The notes under the pieces: generated by a model
The model's input: only the letters and a program-made list of their open reading frames with translations
The model's database searches: none
Told to the model about the DNA's origin: nothing
Program-made: the position numbers and the translations under genes
NCBI RefSeq assembly: GCF_014218335.1
Contig: NZ_AP023367.1
Span: forward strand, 3,963,501-4,027,500
Direction of reading: 5' to 3'
DNA from: Anaerocolumna cellulosilytica
GTDB lineage: Bacteria; Bacillota; Clostridia; Lachnospirales; Lachnospiraceae
DNA: 64,000 nt
Shown: piece after piece, positions 46,435 to 55,348 of the stretch
Layout of the letters: every line of letters starts with the position of its first letter
Position numbering within the stretch: position 1 is the stretch's first letter

Positions 46435-47419
46435 TGCTTCTAACCCCTTTCTCAGGATAAAAACAACGAGTTTGATGATCCTGTTCGATGGAAACTAAAG
46501 CTGGTTCTTCTTCGCGGCATTTATCCGTAGCATACTTACATCTAGGAGCAAATTTACATCCCTTTGGCAAATCCAAAGGATGAGGCACAGCACCAGGAAT
46601 TGCTTCCAAGCGTACACCAGAAGGTGTATCCAGTCTTGGAATCGAAAACATAAGTCCTTCTGTATATGGATGAGAATATTTTGAATCCTTACCAAATATA
46701 ACTTTTGCAGGTGCCATTTCTACTACCTGTCCACAGTACATAACAGCAACATCATCAGCCATCTCGTTAATTACACCCAAATCATGGGTAATGAATAAAA
46801 TAGAAGTCCCATTTTCATTCTTTAATTGATTCATTAATTTTAAAATCTGTGCCTGAATAGTAACATCCAGTGCAGTAGTAGGTTCATCAGCAATCAAAAG
46901 TTTGGGCTTGCAGGCAAGTGCCATAGCTATCATGACACGCTGTCTCATACCACCAGAAAGCTGATGAGGATATTGCTTTGCCACCGCTTCCGGATTGGGG
47001 ATATTAACTTGAGCTAACATCTCAACAACCTTTTTTGCAGCTTCTTTTTTATTTAAACCCTGATGAATTCTAAATGGTTCGGCTACCTGACGTTCAATTG
47101 TAAACACAGGGTTTAAGGATGTCATCGGTTCCTGGAAGATAACTGAGATATCATTTCCTCTGATTTTACTCATTTCTTTCACCGAAACATCTGCAAGGTT
47201 CTTACCATCAAAAATAACTTCCCCGCTATCGATTCTTCCGTTTCCATCTAATAGTTTTAATATACTCATTGCAGAAACACTTTTACCGCTGCCACTTTCA
47301 CCAACAACACCAAGGGTTTTTCCTGCATTAACAAAATAAGATACACCGTTAACAGCTTTTACGGTACCTTTTTTTGTATCAAAGAATGTATGCAAATCAC
47401 GTAATTCTAATAATGCCAT
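46424..47419 (-). CDS. oppD: Oligopeptide ABC importer ATP-binding protein OppD
   Basis: This 331-residue ATPase has Walker A VVGESGSGKSVSAMSIL, Q-loop VIFQEPMTSLNPVFTIERQV, signature LSGGMRQRVMIAMALA, Walker B LLIADEPTTALDVTIQAQIL and H-loop FITHDLGVI. The C-terminal Cys motif GCKFAPRCKYATDKCREEEP can hold a [4Fe-4S] cluster, as in Dpp/Opp ATPases. Length is normal, unlike its partner OppF. The ATG at 47419 is better spaced from GGGGG than the one at 47425. It follows oppC. Confidence 0.93.
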   Translation of the reverse strand: MALLELRDLHTFFDTKKGTVKAVNGVSYFVNAGKTLGVVGESGSGKSVSAMSILKLLDGNGRIDSGEVIFDGKNLADVSVKEMSKIRGNDISVIFQEPMTSLNPVFTIERQVAEPFRIHQGLNKKEAAKKVVEMLAQVNIPNPEAVAKQYPHQLSGGMRQRVMIAMALACKPKLLIADEPTTALDVTIQAQILKLMNQLKNENGTSILFITHDLGVINEMADDVAVMYCGQVVEMAPAKVIFGKDSKYSHPYTEGLMFSIPRLDTPSGVRLEAIPGAVPHPLDLPKGCKFAPRCKYATDKCREEEPALVSIEQDHQTRCFYPEKGVRSNGK

Positions 47420-47431
47420 TTTCATTTCCCC

Positions 47432-49261
47432 CTAACGTTCCTGAGATTTCGGATCGATTGCATCACGCAGACCGTCACCGGTTAAGTTAATACAGATTAC
47501 ACAAATACCTAAAATTATTGAGGTAAATACCCATCTCCACCAGAAATTTTGAATAACAATACTGTTGTTACTTCCATACAGCATATTACCCCAGGTTGGC
47601 TGAGGAGCCGGTACACCGAAGCCTAAATACGATAAGGTAGCCTCTATAAGCATACAGGTTGCAAAATCTAAGGTTGCAGATACAATGATAACAGATATTA
47701 CATTCGGTAATATATGTTTAAATACAATCGTCATCGATTTAATGCCAACTGCTTTTGCGGCAGTAACAAATTCCATTTCACGTGCTGCTAAAACCTGAGC
47801 ACGTACTAATCTGGAAAGACTCGGCCATTGGAGAACACCAAGTACTACCATCATAAGATAGATTCGCTGGGTGGAGGTTAGGGAATTGCCTAATAACGCT
47901 GACAATATCATGGCAAATGGCAAGAATGGAAGTGCTGATACTATCTCAACAACCCTCTGCAGTACCATATCCACTTTTCCTCCAAAGAAACCGGATAAGC
48001 TACCTATTATAACACCTATAAAGGTGGATATAACTACCGAAATCGCTCCGATAGTCATAGACATACGACCACCGTTTACAATTCTATTTAAGATATCTCT
48101 TCCTAATTCATCAGAACCAAGAATATAACCTTTTAACCCCCAAGGTAATACACTTCCATCTTCTGTAATAGCATAATTCTGATAGAATCCGGTATAAACA
48201 GCTTTTATATCTGCATCTGTAACTTTATCCGGTACTGTTGCCTGATTATAATTATCATATCCCCAAGCATACACATTTCCATTCTCAGTTAAGGCAGCAT
48301 AGTGGTATCTGCCTCCCTGTAATGAGGTAATCTTCTCATCAAAAGCTGGGAATCTGCCTTCACCACGTTCAGATACATTACCCCAGACATAAACCTGTCC
48401 CTGATCATCCACTGCTGCCATTGTGGAAGCTGTTGTAGCAATATCTATAATTTTACTCTTAAATTCTGGAACTTTGTTATAACTATTTTTTTGTGATCCA
48501 AGATAAACTGCCTGACCATCCTTTGTTAGTCCCATAACAGCATCCGAGGTTATCGCAACTTTTGTTAACTGCCCCTGATAAGGATGGGCTGTTAAGTAAT
48601 CATTATTGCTGGAGTTACCAAAGAAATAACTTTTACCATCTGCTGTTAGTACAACAGAACACTGATATCCTGCAACAATATCCACAATATTAGTCAAGCC
48701 TGCAACATCACTTGGTATGGCACACTGTCTCTGTCTGTCACTGCCCCAGGCAAATAACTTTCCTTCTTCATTTAAAGCCAAGATATGATCATATCCGGCA
48801 GAAACCCTTACTATTTTGCCCATTTGCTTTGGCACATATTTCAGATTGATGGTTTTGCTTATTTTGGTTTTTCCCCACATATATAACTGCCCGTCATCCG
48901 TAACAGCAATACTGAAAGTCGGTCCCACAGAAATTTGTTCTGCTTTACCGTTTAATGATTTAGGCACTTTCAGAAAACTCTGACCAGGTGCAACGTTTTG
49001 CTGGCTGGTTTCTGTATAAGATAAGTCCAATTTGAATATGAACGGCCCTACTATAACTCCGATAAAAATAAGTATAAAAACGATTAATCCTGTCATTGAA
49101 ATCTTGTTACTCTTAAAATTCTTAACAATGTTTCTGATAGGACCTTGCATCTGTTCCTCTTCTAACATTGAAAGTTTCTGCTTTCCAGTACCAAACATAT
49201 TAATAAATAGAAGGTGAAGGAAGCTTTTTTTCTTTTTCTTATTATTAGTTTCATTATTCAT
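47432..49261 (-). CDS. oppC: OppC-type ABC permease with an inserted RCC1-like seven-repeat domain
   Basis: This 609-residue protein is about twice the usual OppC length. Residues 1-57 are a charged cytosolic start and 58-80 are membrane helix 1 (MTGLIVFILIFIGVIVGPFI). About residues 105-378 hold seven repeats of roughly 40 residues with the RCC1 pattern, for example VRVSAGYDHILALNEEGKLF followed by AWG, and ITSLQGGRYHYAALTENGNV followed by YAWG. The normal OppC sequence resumes at LGSDELGRDILNRIVNGGRM, with five more helices and the EAA loop (EFVTAAKAVGIKSMTIVFKH). Topology puts the repeats outside the membrane. One ATG with GGAGG; no internal stop or frameshift. Confidence 0.92.
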   Translation of the reverse strand: MNNETNNKKKKKSFLHLLFINMFGTGKQKLSMLEEEQMQGPIRNIVKNFKSNKISMTGLIVFILIFIGVIVGPFIFKLDLSYTETSQQNVAPGQSFLKVPKSLNGKAEQISVGPTFSIAVTDDGQLYMWGKTKISKTINLKYVPKQMGKIVRVSAGYDHILALNEEGKLFAWGSDRQRQCAIPSDVAGLTNIVDIVAGYQCSVVLTADGKSYFFGNSSNNDYLTAHPYQGQLTKVAITSDAVMGLTKDGQAVYLGSQKNSYNKVPEFKSKIIDIATTASTMAAVDDQGQVYVWGNVSERGEGRFPAFDEKITSLQGGRYHYAALTENGNVYAWGYDNYNQATVPDKVTDADIKAVYTGFYQNYAITEDGSVLPWGLKGYILGSDELGRDILNRIVNGGRMSMTIGAISVVISTFIGVIIGSLSGFFGGKVDMVLQRVVEIVSALPFLPFAMILSALLGNSLTSTQRIYLMMVVLGVLQWPSLSRLVRAQVLAAREMEFVTAAKAVGIKSMTIVFKHILPNVISVIIVSATLDFATCMLIEATLSYLGFGVPAPQPTWGNMLYGSNNSIVIQNFWWRWVFTSIILGICVICINLTGDGLRDAIDPKSQER

Positions 49262-49277
49262 TGATTTCTTCCTCCTT

Positions 49278-50264
49278 CTATCGATTCACTCTGACACGAG
49301 GGTCAACTAAACCATAACTTAAGTCGATTACCAGATTACCAACTAAAGCTACTATCATATAAAACATCTGTACCGCTAATGCTATGTTGTAATCCTGATT
49401 ACGAAGTGCATCCATGTAGAAGGAACCCATACCATTTAAACTAAACATTTCTTCCACTACTAAGGAACCGGCGAAAATATTAATAAACCAACCAATAATT
49501 AATGTAATAACTGGAAGAAGGGCATTTCTCCATGCATGAGAGTAGATAACTACTTTTTCCCTAAGTCCTTTCGCCCTTGCCGTACGGATATAATCCATTC
49601 TTAAAGATTCAATCATAGCGGCACGAACATATCTGGTCATACCACCCAAGGAGCTAAGGGTCATTACAAACAAAGGCAATGCCAAATGATACATTCTGTC
49701 TACAAAAAATGCCAACCCGGTTCCTTTAAAATTGGGTGTGTTCATACCACTAACAGGAAACCAGCCTAAAGTAACAGCGAACAAAAATATACTAATCAAT
49801 GCAATAATAAATGGTGGCAGACTATACCCCACAATCGTACCAACCTGCACAGAATTGTCAAATAAAGAATTTCTCTTAACAGCACAAATAATGCCTAAAG
49901 GTATGGTAATACCCAAAGCCAGCATCATAGCAAATATGTTAATAAATATTGTATTTTTCATAGGCTCTTTAACTAAATCTATAACAGGTTTTTTATAACG
50001 GATAGAATTACCTAAATCGCCTTGTAAAACTCCGCCAATCCATTTTCCATATTTCACAATTGTAGGATCATCCAACCCCATCTGTGCTCTTAAACTTTCG
50101 TATCTACGTTGATATTCTTCTAAAGTTAACGTATTTTTGATGGGTTCTAATTCTGCCCTTGCAGGATCCCCGGGTATCAAATTATAAAGAAAGAACATAA
50201 CAAGTGACATGATAAAAAATACAAATACCATGAACATTATTCTTTTAGAAATATATTTTATCAT
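49278..50264 (-). CDS. oppB: Oligopeptide ABC importer permease OppB
   Basis: This 328-residue permease starts MIKYISKRIMFMVFVFFIMS and has LYNLIPGDPARAELEPIKNT, six helices, the EAA loop RMDYIRTARAKGLREKVVIY and the final ALVGNLVIDLSYGLVDPRVR, all typical of OppB/DppB. It has normal length and no insertion, in contrast to its OppC partner. It lies 17 bp upstream of oppC and 240 bp downstream of oppA, with a hairpin between. Confidence 0.94.
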   Translation of the reverse strand: MIKYISKRIMFMVFVFFIMSLVMFFLYNLIPGDPARAELEPIKNTLTLEEYQRRYESLRAQMGLDDPTIVKYGKWIGGVLQGDLGNSIRYKKPVIDLVKEPMKNTIFINIFAMMLALGITIPLGIICAVKRNSLFDNSVQVGTIVGYSLPPFIIALISIFLFAVTLGWFPVSGMNTPNFKGTGLAFFVDRMYHLALPLFVMTLSSLGGMTRYVRAAMIESLRMDYIRTARAKGLREKVVIYSHAWRNALLPVITLIIGWFINIFAGSLVVEEMFSLNGMGSFYMDALRNQDYNIALAVQMFYMIVALVGNLVIDLSYGLVDPRVRVNR

Positions 50265-50446
50265 TTCTATACCTACCTTTATCTAAAATTATCTCTATGC
50301 ATTTTTACTTTCGTTATCTTAATATTATTTCACATACATGAAAAATAGGCTTCTTCACCAAGTTTAGAAAATACTTTTTAAAGCCCTTATGTGTAGTCTA
50401 ACCTCACCGTATTCACTAAGCACAGTGAAGAATACTATTATTCATA

Positions 50447-50479
50447 AAGAAATAGGGTATACGAAATACCCTATTTCTT
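50447..50479 (-). terminator. Attenuating terminator between oppA and oppB
   Basis: AAGAAATAGGGTAT and ATACCCTATTTCTT form a perfect 14-bp stem with a 5-nt loop, followed by TTTATG on the minus strand, 25 bp after the oppA stop. It probably makes binding-protein mRNA more abundant than transporter mRNA. Confidence 0.75.
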
Positions 50480-50503
50480 ATGCTATATATTTACAACGCT
50501 ATC

Positions 50504-52435
50504 CTATTCCTGTACGTAAGAATAAATAAGTGCTTCTGTTAAATCCCAAATACTGTTAGGATTATAGTTTTGAAGTTTTGCGTTGTAGAAGTCATGATAG
50601 ACATTAGAGTAAAGTGGTAGGTCTGGTAATAATTCATTCCATTTTTCAACGAAAGATACAAAGTTTTTTCTATATCCATCTCTGTCTGAAGGATCAACTA
50701 ATACCATTTTCTTAGCTGTCTGATATAAATCTTCATCTACAATGTAGTTGTTATTATATCCAGCTTCAATCTGTTTCGGATCTGTTGTATAATATTGTGC
50801 CTGATCGTAAACAGGAGTAAAGCCTGTAGCTAAGTTGTACATACTGTAAGTAGGTACTCCATATTTAGCATCGATGGAACCATCACGATATAAGTAGTTT
50901 AATAATTCAGTAAAGGTCATTACTGTCTGGTTAATCTGGATACCTGCTGCTGCAAGATCGGGATTTTCCTGTAGTTTAACAACTAAAAGTTCAGATACAG
51001 CATTTGCTTCTGAGGAAGCCCATTCAATGATAAGAGGCATTAAAGTACCATCTTCTAATTTCTTGTAACGAACACCGGAAGTATAATCTTTTCCGTCTTT
51101 GTCATATACCCAGCCGCCATCTTCTAATAACTTGATAGCATCTTCTAAGCTATATGCATAAGAGTTTAAGTTTGTTGCTAATTCAGGAGATTCCTGAACC
51201 ATCCACATTGCTGTTCCATAAGGTCCGTTAACAACAGAACCAAAACCGCCTGTGAAAGCTTTCGCAAAATCATTACGGTCTAATAAGTGAGCAATAGCCT
51301 GACGAACTTCAACAAACTGTGTAGGTCCGAAGTCACAAACAAATGCTAATTTACCATATCCGTTACGATCATAAGAAGTATAAGAAAATCCACCAGCATC
51401 TACTAAATCAAGACCGGCATTGATTTCGTCACCGCTTGCCATAGCATTTAATATATCTACAGAACCAGTTCTTAATTCATCTAAAGCTGTTTCAGTAGTA
51501 ACTTTTTTATAGATAATTGTCTGAATCTTTGCAGTCTGTCCTTCGTAATTTCCTTTGAATAAAGGATTTACATCTAAAACAGCTGTTTTAGAAGATTCAT
51601 CATAGCTTGTTAAATTATAAGGTCCTGCTGTAATACGAGGAACTGCAGTTCTGGCATCATTGATTTTGCTTTCATAAGCTTCTTTCGTAAAGTTATCAGA
51701 AATATAAGCACCTTTACCATCATCTACCACTGTTACAGTATCATCTGTCCAGAAAGAAAGCTTAGTTGGATACGTACTAGCTAAATCTAATTCATAAAAG
51801 TAAGGAAGATTTTCCTTTGCAATTGTAACTGCAAAGTTCTTTTCGTCAAGCAAGCGAACACCGATAAATTCTTTTGATTCTCCGGCTGCAAATTCCTTGT
51901 AGCCAGTAAAGTACTGTCCAGCGTTATTTTTTCCGCCCATATCTCCTACTACTTTAGAAGACCATAATAAAATGGTTGCAACATAATCAGCTGCTGTAAC
52001 AGCTGAACCATCATTCCATACCTGACCATCTTTTAAAGTCCATGTATAGGTCTTAGAACCATCTTCATTAGCATCAACTTTAGGTTCTTCAACAACAGCA
52101 GTATTAACAACAAATTCACCACCTGTTGTAAGACTGGAAGTCGCATTTGTCATCTGTCCACTGATTAACTGGAATACATCATAGTCAGCTGCACCGTTCT
52201 GAAAATAAGGAACGAAATCCCCGCCTAATTCAGTTGTGCTACCGATAATAATCTGTCCTGTTGGTTCTGCAGGAGCTCCTGCTTCCGCTTCAGGTGTTGT
52301 TGTAGGATCAGTTCCTTCAACAGGCACTGTAGTAGGTTCTTCTGTAGATACACCTGTGTCATTTCCATTACTGCAACCAACGATAGAAATCATCATCACA
52401 GCTACTAGTAAAACTGAAAGTAACTTTTTTAACAT
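50504..52435 (-). CDS. oppA: Oligopeptide-binding lipoprotein OppA
   Basis: This 643-residue SBP family 5 lipoprotein has a signal peptide with lipobox ISIVGC (Cys21), an acidic Thr/Pro/Glu-rich linker, then KTYTWTLKDGQVWNDGSAVT, the family signature. Further blocks are ITAGPYNLTSYDESSKTAVL and FVEVRQAIAHLLDRNDFAKA. It would deliver peptides to OppBC on the outside face. It is longer than the common 540 residues. The predicted promoter lies about 240 bp upstream, so the mRNA has a long leader. Confidence 0.93.
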   Translation of the reverse strand: MLKKLLSVLLVAVMMISIVGCSNGNDTGVSTEEPTTVPVEGTDPTTTPEAEAGAPAEPTGQIIIGSTTELGGDFVPYFQNGAADYDVFQLISGQMTNATSSLTTGGEFVVNTAVVEEPKVDANEDGSKTYTWTLKDGQVWNDGSAVTAADYVATILLWSSKVVGDMGGKNNAGQYFTGYKEFAAGESKEFIGVRLLDEKNFAVTIAKENLPYFYELDLASTYPTKLSFWTDDTVTVVDDGKGAYISDNFTKEAYESKINDARTAVPRITAGPYNLTSYDESSKTAVLDVNPLFKGNYEGQTAKIQTIIYKKVTTETALDELRTGSVDILNAMASGDEINAGLDLVDAGGFSYTSYDRNGYGKLAFVCDFGPTQFVEVRQAIAHLLDRNDFAKAFTGGFGSVVNGPYGTAMWMVQESPELATNLNSYAYSLEDAIKLLEDGGWVYDKDGKDYTSGVRYKKLEDGTLMPLIIEWASSEANAVSELLVVKLQENPDLAAAGIQINQTVMTFTELLNYLYRDGSIDAKYGVPTYSMYNLATGFTPVYDQAQYYTTDPKQIEAGYNNNYIVDEDLYQTAKKMVLVDPSDRDGYRKNFVSFVEKWNELLPDLPLYSNVYHDFYNAKLQNYNPNSIWDLTEALIYSYVQE

Positions 52436-52557
52436 AAATGTCCTCCTTAAAAATATAGTATTGTTTCGTCGTTTTTAGGAGCATTTTAGATTCTATTCAA
52501 ACTATGTATTCTATCGCTTCAACTCGGTAAAGAGATAAAGAATTAAAGTATGATATT

Positions 52558-52603
52558 AAAAAGGCTCTTCTACATCCATTTGGTTGAATGCTTTAGAAAA
52601 GCC
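52558..52603 (-). terminator. Terminator-like hairpin inside the oppA leader
   Basis: On the minus strand GGCTTTTCTA pairs with TAGAAGAGCC (one G-U) around a 21-nt loop that can form an inner GCATTC/GGATGT stem, then TTTTTAAT. It lies about 70 nt after the predicted start of transcription and 120 nt before oppA. It could end a short RNA or attenuate oppA. Confidence 0.6.
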
Positions 52604-52677
52604 CCGTTGCAAATCTTTTTTATGCATCTTTATCAAACAACAATCTCAGACAATTCGTATTGCCTTCAACAAAGTGT

Positions 52678-52706
52678 ATTATATAATACAATCCTACACT
52701 TGTCAA
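52678..52706 (-). promoter_or_regulatory. Consensus sigma-A promoter upstream of oppA
   Basis: On the minus strand TTGACA (52706-52701) and TATAAT (52683-52678) are exactly 17 bp apart, a perfect match. The nearest gene downstream is oppA, about 240 bp away, across the terminator-like hairpin. Confidence 0.85.
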
Positions 52707-53065
52707 GCAAAGCTTGTTAATAACTGATATACTAATTTTGATAATTGTATTTTTATGTTGATAGCTCGCTAAAATGCATAAAAAATACATTTCTGTGAAA
52801 ACTTATTACTTACCATTCTATGCAACAAAAATACAATTTATTATTATCACTTTATTTGCTGCTATTACAGCACTAGTCTTCCCTGTAAAATTTTCGAATT
52901 AAAATGTATATAAATTCTTTTAATAAATATTACAAAACTATGTAAAAACCTTAATTCTAAATATATACTCTACATGAAAAAATTGATACTTCCCTTATTT
53001 GCCAACATATAAGCTGTAGTATTTAACATTTGTTTAAATAACGGATTTATACATCCTATCATATT
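52707..53065. other. AT-rich intergenic stretch with no gene
   Basis: This 360-bp stretch between the oppA promoter and the tRNA terminator is very AT-rich. I see no reading frame with a ribosome site, no repeat and no convincing promoter in it. Confidence 0.5.
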
Positions 53066-53093
53066 AAAAAAGCACCCGGTCGAGTGCTTTTTT
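53066..53093 (-). terminator. Terminator of the tRNA pair
   Basis: AAAAAAGCAC pairs with GTGCTTTTTT around an 8-nt loop; the minus-strand copy ends in a T-run. It lies 26 bp past the tRNA-Thr 3' end. Confidence 0.85.
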
Positions 53094-53118
53094 ATAAATG
53101 TTCACACGTTTTAAAATA

Positions 53119-53191
53119 AGCTGGAAATGGGATTTGAACCCACGGCTTCCTCATTACGAGTGAGGTACTCTACCAACTGAGTTATTCCAGC
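53119..53191 (-). tRNA. tRNA-Thr (anticodon CGT)
   Basis: The 73-nt sequence folds as a cloverleaf: acceptor GCTGGAA/TTCCAGC, anticodon stem CCTCA/TGAGG with loop CTCGTAA, and T arm with GGTTCAAATCC. Anticodon CGT reads ACG. No CCA is encoded. Confidence 0.93.
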
Positions 53192-53206
53192 AGATTCCTA
53201 AAAAAA

Positions 53207-53280
53207 TCGAGGTGACGGGATTCGAACCCACGGCCTCTGCGTCCCGAACGCAGCGCTCTACCAATCTGAGCCACACCTCG
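53207..53280 (-). tRNA. tRNA-Pro (anticodon CGG)
   Basis: The 74-nt sequence folds as a cloverleaf: acceptor CGAGGTG/CACCTCG, anticodon stem CTGCG/CGCAG with loop TTCGGGA, and T arm GGTTCGAATCC. Anticodon CGG reads CCG. It lies 15 nt before tRNA-Thr in one transcript. Confidence 0.93.
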
Positions 53281-53307
53281 TTACAATTTTGTTTGTCTTG
53301 CCAAATT

Positions 53308-53336
53308 ATTATGCTACTTTTTTTGCCAGAAGTCAA
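53308..53336 (-). promoter_or_regulatory. Promoter of the tRNA-Pro/tRNA-Thr operon
   Basis: On the minus strand TTGACT (53336-53331) and CATAAT (53313-53308) are 17 bp apart, about 28 bp before tRNA-Pro. Confidence 0.75.
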
Positions 53337-53512
53337 GACTAATCTAAAACATTTTTTATGAAATATCCATTGTTATTATAACACGACCAGACAGTTCTAT
53401 ATGTCTTATTTCAATAATAATAACTAATTTAATCAATACTTTGCATACAAATAAAATTGATAATACATTTTGCTACATAATCACTCTTTTTATTTATCAG
53501 CATATTATATTA

Positions 53513-53649
53513 ACGGAGAGAACTCCATCCGTTTATACCAAAAGACTGTAAAAATAATCGAAAAGAAAGGATATGCCACGCTTCTTTCATATATCCGATG
53601 TTGTGGCATTAACACATCTAAGTCTTATGTGTTATGGGTTGGTTCAAAT
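53513..53649 (+). ncRNA. Candidate structured leader RNA, copy A (before the ymaF-like gene)
   Basis: The leader contains a hairpin (AACGG/CCGTT, about 53513-53533), then AGAAAGGAT (53564) with GAAAG able to pair with CTTTC (53584-53588) while the loop GCCAC (53575-53579) pairs with GTGGC (53603-53607), forming an H-type pseudoknot. A hairpin ACACAT/ATGTGT follows. A similar leader precedes the recombinase gene at 56870. Not matched to any RNA family I know. Confidence 0.4.
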
Positions 53650-54027
53650 ATGGATAATCCGTTTAATAATTTAAACTCCCCTCATAAAGGGTGTGATTGC
53701 AACCATAATAAGCAAAAGCATGTTCATGAAGTGCTTGGAAGCGTTGAAATAGCCGAACCTCAAGAAAATCCACATAACCACAGATTTGCTACTGTATCAG
53801 GAGAAGCAATTCCTTATGGCTGCGACCATTTTCATGAGGTCAAATTTAGAACTGATTTCTATGAAGAACATTTTCATGAATTCTGCGGAAGAACTTCGGG
53901 TGCTATTCCAGTTGGTGGTGGAAGACACGTGCACTTCCTGGAATCAGTAACTTCTGTTAATGATGGTCACAAGCATAAATTCAGAGTAGCCACCTTAATC
54001 GAAGATCCTATTAGCGAACGCTGTTAG
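53650..54027 (+). CDS. YmaF-like His-rich protein
   Basis: This 125-residue protein has repeated His/Cys patterns: CDCNHNKQKHVHEVLGS, ENPHNHRFATVSGEAIP, CDHFHEVKFRTDFYEEHFHE, GGGRHVHFLESVTSVNDGHK. These match the YmaF family (PF12788) of spore-forming Firmicutes, of unknown function and probably metal-binding. The frame is open 60 codons further upstream, but that part overlaps the structured leader and I take the ATG at 53650 as start, with only a weak GGGTTGG site. A terminator follows. Confidence 0.75.
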   Translation: MDNPFNNLNSPHKGCDCNHNKQKHVHEVLGSVEIAEPQENPHNHRFATVSGEAIPYGCDHFHEVKFRTDFYEEHFHEFCGRTSGAIPVGGGRHVHFLESVTSVNDGHKHKFRVATLIEDPISERC

Positions 54028-54057
54028 TTGCTAATCTTTTACCTAGATAATTTAAAA

Positions 54058-54089
54058 GCCACTGCATCTATTATTTGAGATGCCGTGGC
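54058..54089 (+). terminator. Terminator of the ymaF-like gene
   Basis: GCCACTGCATCT pairs with AGATGCCGTGGC (one mismatch) around a short loop, followed by AATTTTATTG, 30 bp past the stop codon. Confidence 0.75.
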
Positions 54090-54181
54090 AATTTTATTGC
54101 TATCATTACTTCAACGAATATGCTTCTATATGTTTATATATACACAGCTATAAGAAATTTTGGCTCTCTACCTACTGCTGT

Positions 54182-55051
54182 CTATCTTTCTTCTCCTAAG
54201 TAACAAATACCAATAGCTCCTGGTCCGGAATGGGCTCCTATGCTTGGACTGATCGTATTGATCATAATATTATTTATGTGTAATCTTTCTTTAATTAACT
54301 CTGCAATATAGGCAGCGTCCTCAGCAGCATCACCATGAACAATACATATTGGGTTATTTCCGTTCTTATGGTTACCCATCTGGGTCTCCATACGATTTAC
54401 AATCGTTGACAAGGACTTTTTACGTCCTCTGACTGTTCCTCCCGGAACTAATGCACCATCCTTATTCACCACTAATATTGGCTTTACATTAATCATACTG
54501 CCAACTATGGCTGTCATCTTTGACACCCTTCCCCCTCTTTGCAAATGAAACAAATCGTCCACTGTAAACTGGACACAAAATTTCAATTTATTCTCCTCAA
54601 TCCAAGCAGCAACTTCATCAATCCCCATGCCTGCTTCCTTTAGCTGAACAGCCTTCATAACTACTAAGCCTTCACCTAAAGAAACATTTAAAGAGTCTAA
54701 AACAACGATTTTTGCCTCCTGATTTTCTTCACACAATTCCCTTGCTCCCGCAGCCACATTGCTATGTCCACCGCTTAAAGCTGAGGAAAAACTAATATGC
54801 AATACATCTAATCCTTTGTCTAAATAAGACTGAAAGGTTTCCCGTATAACAGCAGGATTGCTTGCCATAGTGGTCGGCATTACACCTGCCCTCATTTTAT
54901 CATAAAATTCCTTTGGTGTTAAATTTAACTCATCACCATAAGTTACTCCATTAATATCGTAATAATGCGGTATAATACCTATGGCTTTCTCTTTTATATA
55001 TTCCGGTAATAAATCACAGTTTGAATCTGCTGTAATGACAAAATCCTTCAT
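54182..55051 (-). CDS. DegV-family fatty-acid-binding protein (paralogue 2)
   Basis: This 289-residue protein matches the DegV layout: FVITADSNCDLLPEYIKEKA, PTTMASNPAVIRETFQSYLD, HISFSSALSGGHSNVAAGA, VLDSLNVSLGEGLVVMKAVQ and SPSIGAHSGPGAIGICYLGE. It shares blocks such as FTVDDL-HL-RGGRVS and VRGRKKSL with the protein at 16717 and is clearly its closest paralogue here. It binds acyl chains by family inference. A single gene on the minus strand, convergent with ymaF. Confidence 0.88.
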   Translation of the reverse strand: MKDFVITADSNCDLLPEYIKEKAIGIIPHYYDINGVTYGDELNLTPKEFYDKMRAGVMPTTMASNPAVIRETFQSYLDKGLDVLHISFSSALSGGHSNVAAGARELCEENQEAKIVVLDSLNVSLGEGLVVMKAVQLKEAGMGIDEVAAWIEENKLKFCVQFTVDDLFHLQRGGRVSKMTAIVGSMINVKPILVVNKDGALVPGGTVRGRKKSLSTIVNRMETQMGNHKNGNNPICIVHGDAAEDAAYIAELIKERLHINNIMINTISPSIGAHSGPGAIGICYLGEER

Positions 55052-55320
55052 TATCGATCTCCTTATCTTCTTTTTTTCTTTTACGGGATATTCGAAATCA
55101 TTTTTGTTTTCACAAAAAACGAATATTACTAGGGTTTTCTCATTAACTGCTTGCTGTTAATGCATTATTATGTAAACAACTTCTTCCTTATTTTACATGA
55201 TATAATACAACAATGCAACTAATATTTACTAGCTTATTCATCCTTATTTTATTATTACTTTATAAACAATTTATAATTTTATATTTTTTTACTTTATTCC
55301 ATATATTCCCCTTAAAAGTA
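55052..55320. other. Divergent intergenic stretch without a gene
   Basis: AT-rich DNA between degV and the split ABC operon. The only structure I see is a CATTAAC/GTTAATG dyad at 55141-55162. No reading frame with a ribosome site. Confidence 0.45.
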
Positions 55321-55348
55321 ACCCTATCCCTACACTAATCATATATTA
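55321..55348 (+). promoter_or_regulatory. Possible sigma-K promoter of the split ABC operon
   Basis: AC (55321-55322), a 17-bp spacer, and CATATATTA (55340-55348) match the sigma-K pattern AC-N17-CATANNNTA exactly. The ATG is 27 bp downstream with AGGAGGA between. The pattern has low information in AT-rich DNA, so this is suggestive only. Confidence 0.35.

Noticed and set aside
52555-52626. 23-codon leader peptide before oppA
   Set aside because: It lacks a ribosome site, and coding across a terminator hairpin can arise by chance; mentioned only as part of the leader finding.
53470-53649. In-frame 60-codon extension upstream of the ymaF-like ATG
   Set aside because: It has no ribosome site, no resemblance to the family start, and overlaps the hairpins of the leader.
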